From positions 37,732 to 57,213 of the forward strand of contig PBWE01000022.1 in the NCBI GenBank assembly GCA_002728915.1: 19,482 nt of DNA. The letters are read 5' to 3'. This DNA comes from Micrococcales bacterium. Lineage in GTDB: Bacteria; Actinomycetota; Actinomycetes; S36-B12. Every line of letters starts with the position of its first letter. The first letter of the stretch is position 1. The notes beneath the pieces are model-generated. The model saw only the letters and a list, made by a program, of their open reading frames with translations. It searched no databases and was not told where the DNA came from. Shown piece by piece: positions 18,185 to 19,482 of this stretch. Both the position numbers and the translations under genes were made by a program.

Positions 18185-19183
18185 ATGACGGAGAGTCCGC
18201 TGGGTGAATTGGCCGTCGATCCTGCCTTCGACTCCCGGCTGGCGTCTGCGATGGAGGACGTTGAGCGCTACCTCCGCGGCACGGTGGTCAGTGACTACCC
18301 CTTCGTTACGGAGACGTCCCGGCATCTCGTGGATGCCGGCGGCAAGAGGTTCCGTCCTCTCTTGACGCTTCTCGCGTCGCACTTCGGTCCCCGCCCGGCC
18401 AATGACGACGTCATCAAGGCGGCGGTCGTCGTCGAGCTCACCCACCTGGCCACGCTCTATCACGACGACGTCATGGACGAAGCGCAGCTCCGGCGTGGTG
18501 CCCCGTCGGCGAACGCGCGCTGGGACAACTCGATCGCGATTCTCACCGGTGACTTTCTGTTTGCTCGCGCGTCTGACATCTTGGCGGACCTCGGACCCGA
18601 GGCGGTGCGCATTCAGGCGCAAACCTTCGAGCGTCTGTGCACAGGCCAGATTCGCGAAGCGGTGGGGCCGGACGACGGCATCGATCCGGTCAAGCACCAT
18701 CTGCAGGTTCTTTCGGACAAGACCGGTTCGTTGATCGCTACCGCCGGTCGGTTCGGGGCCATGATGGCCGGAGCCGAAACATCCACCATCGACACACTGA
18801 GCCGCTTCGGCGAGGCCATCGGCGTTGCTTTCCAACTCGCGGATGACATCGTTGATATCACATCTGATGCGGAGCAGTCGGGCAAGTTGCCGGGTACCGA
18901 TCTACGCGAGGGTGTGCCCACTCTGGCAACGTTGATCGCGCAATCGAGCGATCAATCCGGCGGCGACGAACTAGTCGCGTTCTTGTCGGGACCAATTCCC
19001 GATGATGCCGATCACGCGCAGGCTCTTCGGTTGCTGCGGGCGCATCCAGCGCTTGAAGATGCGCGTGATGAGGCACGCCGGTGGGCGGGGGACGCGCGTC
19101 GGATCCTCGAACCATTGCCGGTAGGCGATGCAAAGCTTGCGCTCGAAGCGTTGTGCGATTACGTGGTGAATCGAACCGGATAG
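18185..19183 (+). CDS. Long-chain trans-polyprenyl diphosphate synthase (menaquinone side chain)
   Basis: Adds isopentenyl diphosphate units to an allylic primer to make a long all-trans prenyl diphosphate. The product is 332 aa. GGKRFRPLL is at 52-60. The first Asp-rich motif is DDVMD at 94-98, within LYHDDVMDEAQLRRG. The second is DDIVD at 220-224, followed by GKLPGTDLREG (233-243). The residue five positions before the first motif is Ala89, a small residue; in this family that allows products beyond C20, so hepta- to nonaprenyl diphosphate is likely but the length cannot be fixed. GrcC/HepT/IspB-like. Lying 12 nt after nuoN and close to menD, menF and menG, it most likely makes the menaquinone tail. 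There is no ribosome binding site, so leaderless initiation or read-through with nuo is possible. Confidence 0.93.
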   Translation: MTESPLGELAVDPAFDSRLASAMEDVERYLRGTVVSDYPFVTETSRHLVDAGGKRFRPLLTLLASHFGPRPANDDVIKAAVVVELTHLATLYHDDVMDEAQLRRGAPSANARWDNSIAILTGDFLFARASDILADLGPEAVRIQAQTFERLCTGQIREAVGPDDGIDPVKHHLQVLSDKTGSLIATAGRFGAMMAGAETSTIDTLSRFGEAIGVAFQLADDIVDITSDAEQSGKLPGTDLREGVPTLATLIAQSSDQSGGDELVAFLSGPIPDDADHAQALRLLRAHPALEDARDEARRWAGDARRILEPLPVGDAKLALEALCDYVVNRTG

Positions 19184-19211
19184 CGACCGAAAAAGACTTC
19201 GGAGCATCGCT
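19182..19211. terminator. Bulged hairpin between two convergent genes, possible terminator
   Basis: AGCGA-CCGAA (19182-19191) can pair with TTCGG and TCGCT (19198-19202 and 19207-19211), with a 6-nt loop and a 4-nt bulge (AGCA). This gives ten base pairs in the 49-nt spacer between the synthase and rarD stops. There is no T-tract, so if it terminates it is not a classical intrinsic terminator. Confidence 0.3.
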
Positions 19212-19232
19212 GCTGGCGAGTCGAACTTGCGT

Positions 19233-19482
19233 TCAGGTTGGCTCTGAAACCTCAAGTTCATCAATAAGACCAGACTTACCTTGGACCTGTCTCTTTCGCG
19301 TGTACCGATAGGCATCAATGGAAAAGACGAGCAAGGCAAGCCAAACAAAGAAGAAGCCTAGCCACCGAGAAGTTGGCATCACCTCGTGGAATATGAAGAC
19401 TCCGAGGCAAAACTGCAAGACCGGCGTGATGTACTGAAGAATGCCCAGCGAAGAGAGTGAAATTCTCGTGGCTGCACCGCCG
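19233..19482 (-). CDS. rarD: RarD-type EamA/DMT transporter, C-terminal part (5' end outside window)
   Basis: About 82 residues from the edge of the window to the TGA at 19235-19233. They cover the last helices of a ten-helix drug/metabolite-transporter protein. LGILQYITPVLQFCLGVFIF with the following HE is the RarD-like penultimate segment, and RWLGFFFVWLALLVFSIDAY is the last helix. A basic YTRKR and an acidic tail follow. The N-terminal half lies beyond the window. The substrate of RarD proteins is not established (the E. coli gene was named for a chloramphenicol-sensitivity phenotype). Its G+C, about 49% by my count, is well below that of the nuo genes, and it uses AGA, ATT and TCA codons. 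It is convergent with the polyprenyl synthase and functionally unrelated. Confidence 0.8.
   Translation of the reverse strand, partial: GGAATRISLSSLGILQYITPVLQFCLGVFIFHEVMPTSRWLGFFFVWLALLVFSIDAYRYTRKRQVQGKSGLIDELEVSEPT

Noticed and set aside
1..19482. Search for a new defence, mobile or biosynthetic system, CRISPR, tRNA, rRNA or riboswitch
   Set aside because: Every stretch over 300 bases is filled by a recognised core gene; the longest non-coding gap is 173 nt before nuoA. Nothing supports such a system.

Overview
The window looks like a chromosomal respiratory locus from a GC-rich actinobacterium. Sampled lines of the nuo operon are about 62-70% G+C. The NuoM motif around WLPDAAAQ, the long hydrophilic tails on NuoH, NuoI, NuoJ and NuoE, separate nuoC and nuoD genes, the use of menaquinone, and a Rex-type operator all fit Actinomycetota. 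I cannot place it below that level from the sequence alone.

Layout. (1) Positions 1-2726 hold menaquinone biosynthesis genes: the C-terminal 219 codons of menD (+), a complete isochorismate synthase gene menF (-) convergent with it, and the demethylmenaquinone methyltransferase gene menG (+), whose start codon lies only 6 nt from that of menF. (2) Positions 2727-2899 are the nuo control region: a plausible promoter, a near-perfect 18-bp Rex operator at its expected transcription start, and a leader of about 120 nt. (3) Positions 2900-18172 are a complete nuoABCDEFGHIJKLMN operon in canonical order. The genes are packed with 1-8 nt overlaps, or gaps of at most 23 nt, and every expected Fe-S ligand and proton-channel residue I checked is present. 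(4) Positions 18185-19183 are a long-chain polyprenyl diphosphate synthase gene, 12 nt after nuoN and probably also served by its own leaderless promoter. (5) Positions 19233-19482 (-) are the C-terminal end of an EamA/RarD-type transporter gene, convergent with the synthase and clearly poorer in G+C (about 49%).

How the genes work together. MenF makes isochorismate and MenD adds the succinyl-semialdehyde unit, which starts the naphthoquinone ring. The polyprenyl synthase makes the isoprenoid tail, and MenG performs the last C-methylation. Menaquinone is then the electron acceptor of the NADH dehydrogenase complex encoded between these genes. A Rex site would tie complex I expression to the NADH/NAD+ ratio.

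I found no mobile element, CRISPR array, tRNA, rRNA, defence or toxin system, and no new multi-gene system; the content is core metabolism. The items most worth a second look are the Rex operator and promoter at nuoA, a 3 x 15-bp repeat just after the menF stop that reads PTTNQ repeats in the menF frame with only synonymous differences between its first two copies, the minimal menF/menG divergent spacer, and the composition change at rarD.
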